Shown here: positions 62,331 to 64,000 of the stretch, one piece after another
How positions within the stretch are numbered: the first letter of the stretch is position 1
Layout: each line of letters opens with the position of its first letter
From: Megalobrama amblycephala
Lineage: Eukaryota; Chordata; Actinopteri; Cypriniformes; Xenocyprididae
DNA: 64,000 nt
NCBI RefSeq assembly: GCF_018812025.1
Contig: NC_063054.1
Span: 38,069,396 to 38,133,395, forward strand
Reading direction: 5' to 3'
Notes under the pieces: generated by a model
Told to the model about the DNA's origin: nothing
Database searches by the model: none
What the model saw: the letters and a program-made list of their open reading frames with translations, nothing else
Program-made: the position numbers and the translations under genes

Positions 62331-63007
62331 ATAAGCTTAAAAAAACAAGCAATGAAGAATTAAACCCACACAAACACAACGCAGACGTGTTTGAGAGCAA
62401 CAAACGTCCAGCGCCGCGTGAAGTATTTTGTCACGTTAAACAATCCTGTCCTTTAACAAATAACTTTCCACACATGTGGAAATAATACACTCTCGGGGCA
62501 AAGTTCATGCCGCATGAGGTTTCGTCCTAGCATGTATGTTAGTGACTTACCAGAACTAAAGAAAGATTGAATTCATGATCAATCCTTGTGATTTATTAGA
62601 TCTTATACGGTTACAGAGCCCTATTTACACAACATATGTAAGCTGATATATATATACAGCAGTGCAAACATCTCCGCCGGAGCATTAATACAGCGGGCTG
62701 GATGTGTTCCAGATGTCCTCAAACAGCACCACATCATAAAAACCTGTAGCTCCAGATCCCATGCTTTAGCCTGAAACCTGGAGGGTTTTACAACCCTAAT
62801 TACATCCACTTGATGGTGTTGATAACAAAGTCAGCCAATGATATCCTGTAATGGACTGGAGTTTTATTATACATGAGGGACTTTGACTTGAAAAATTCCA
62901 GCGTTGCTTTTAGACCTAAATATTCCCAAAGTGATGGAGAGCAGTTCATGCAATTCCTGAAAAGAAAACCCTGCTGCAGTTGTACTGTGAGGCAAACATC
63001 TTTAACA
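62331..63007. other. Unassigned, partly balanced sequence
   Basis: No repeat is recognised between about 62360 and 62960. The stretch 62690-62820 is balanced in composition, but the frames over it show no known motif. Confidence 0.3.
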
Positions 63008-63098
63008 TTTACGCATCTGCCTGAAGTGCATCTATACGTGCATTTCCTACAAATCAAACCCATGACCTTACGCCACGCACTAACATTTGTGCTACAGG
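63008..63098 (-). repeat. tRNA-derived SINE remnant
   Basis: On the minus strand, TAGTGCGTGGCGTAAGGTCA and TGGGTTTGATTTGTAGGAA mirror the tRNA-like head (B box GGTTCGATTCC) of fish SINEs. GCACTTCAGGCAGATGCG, then TAAATG, resembles their conserved tail. It is degenerate and not a functional tRNA. Confidence 0.5.
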
Positions 63099-63104
63099 AA
63101 AATC

Positions 63105-63275
63105 TACAAAAATTTGAAAAAGAAGTCTATTCTGCTCACCAGAGCTGTTTTCATTTGAACAAAAATACAGTAAAAATTGGAAAAAAAATTTTATTGAGCT
63201 GTTTTCTATGTGAATATATAGTAAAGTGTAATTTATTCCAGTGATCAAAGCTGAATTTTCAGCATCATTACTTGT
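63105..63275 (-). repeat. Long-TIR foldback MITE, truncated copy
   Basis: GTCTATTCTGCTCACCAGAG, CAAAAATACAGTAAAAATTG, GTTTTCTATGTGAATATATA and CTGAATTTTCAGCATCATTA lie in family order, ending abruptly at TTACT. Confidence 0.7.
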
Positions 63276-63292
63276 GTGGTCTATATACAACT

Positions 63293-64000
63293 AGGGATGC
63301 ACCGATTTATTCGGGCTGATATAATATCGATTTTAACAAACAATTATTGGCGGATTCCGATACCGATATTTTGTCACTTGCTCTCTTATTTGAAGTTTTG
63401 TCATTAAAATTAGGGGACAACCGATATGTGTTTTTCAGAGCTGATGCTGATACCGATTATTACAGATCAAGTAGACCGATAACCGATATTTTGAACCGAT
63501 ATATATGTCAGGTGTAAAAATGAAAATGAATGTCAAAATGAAGAATAAAATGGCTCTGTGAGAGTATAAAACTTTCAGTGCCTTTAGCCTTCTGCGCTGA
63601 TTGGCCGGACTCGTGACTCCCAACAAATCAAATTAATAGCGTTGCCGATAATCGGTCGACCCCTAATTAAAATAGATTAGTGTTTTGATCAGGTTTTAAT
63701 TTAGCAAAGTACAAAAACAAATGCATTAAGTTGTACTAGCTATTTTATTGCTGCATCATTACATAATTTCTATTGAACATGAATTGGATCCATTTAACAT
63801 TAAACAGGCTAACGTGAATATAACAGAACAAAGACACATAAATGCATATTATATATAAATGCATGTAAATGCATATTCTTCACTGTATAAATTAAATATA
63901 TTAATTCTTATTAAAGTTAAAAAAGTTATTAAGTCAAGAGTAGTGAGTGATTTTGTTTAATTAATATTAAAACGCAGACAGCAGCGCAGAAGGAATATTA
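63293..64000. mobile_element. hAT-type element, left end, running off the window
   Basis: The tip TAGGGATGCACCGATTTATT with GATTCCGATACCGATATTTTG is a common hAT end. Another hAT MITE is inserted 118 bp inside it. The right end is not in the window. The last about 330 bp are AT-rich and featureless. Confidence 0.45.
63411..63665. mobile_element. 255-bp hAT MITE with perfect 8-bp duplication
   Basis: ATTAAAAT occurs at 63403-63410 and 63666-63673. Between them the ends read TAGGGGACAACCGATA and, in reverse complement, TAGGGGTCGACCGATTATCG. Subterminal ACCGATA words occur inside. It is non-coding. Confidence 0.85.

Overview
The window is nuclear DNA from a teleost, almost certainly a cyprinid (carp, minnow or zebrafish relative). 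Protein-coding sequence is sparse and intron-split. Interspersed DNA is dominated by repeats of types typical of zebrafish-like genomes: foldback MITEs with TTAA or TA target sites, hAT elements with 8-bp duplications, Tc1/mariner relics, very long minisatellites, (AT)n and (AGAT)n tracts, and a DIRS-type tyrosine-recombinase retrotransposon. I worked only from the sequence, and family names are from memory.

Region 1 (1-17.6 kb) holds two mitochondrial carrier genes head to head. On the minus strand are the first two coding exons of slc25a29 (6334-6361 and 2455-2498); the rest lies beyond the left edge. On the plus strand is a complete six-exon slc25a47 (7548-17379, 296 residues, every splice junction in frame). 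The two start codons are about 1.2 kb apart across a locally CpG-richer stretch that probably contains both promoters. The two genes are also neighbours in human 14q32. Introns 1, 3 and 5 of slc25a47 carry a 1.03-kb hAT element, an 858-bp palindromic foldback element, and a 1.73-kb hAT element with a Harbinger-like MITE nested inside it.

Region 2 (17.6-26 kb) is intergenic. It contains a TA-flanked foldback element, a near-perfect 781-bp palindrome, a GCATGTT-type minisatellite split into two blocks, and a 992-bp Tc1/mariner/IS630-type element that keeps an N-terminal transposase fragment.

Region 3 (26.1-37.9 kb) is one very large 53-bp minisatellite (about 115 monomers) with higher-order periods of about 1.70 and 1.43 kb. 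Two retroelements interrupt it. One is an almost intact 5.28-kb DIRS element on the minus strand (30675-35952) with gag carrying an apparent frameshift, an RT/RNase H ORF, a tyrosine recombinase ORF, inverted terminal repeats and an internal complementary region. The other is a 331-bp solo LTR with a 5-bp target duplication (37388-37718).

Region 4 (38-64 kb) has no gene I can name. It contains many copies of one long-TIR foldback MITE, a second giant minisatellite (47.1-52.6 kb, 57/52-bp monomers, 1005-bp higher-order duplication), A-rich degenerate tracts, hAT ends, and a few islands of balanced non-repetitive sequence. Three islands contain short open stretches after good splice acceptors (40331, about 46096, 53230) and could be exons or conserved non-coding elements. 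The most informative system here is the DIRS element, whose tips and internal junction preserve a likely set of recombinase recognition palindromes.
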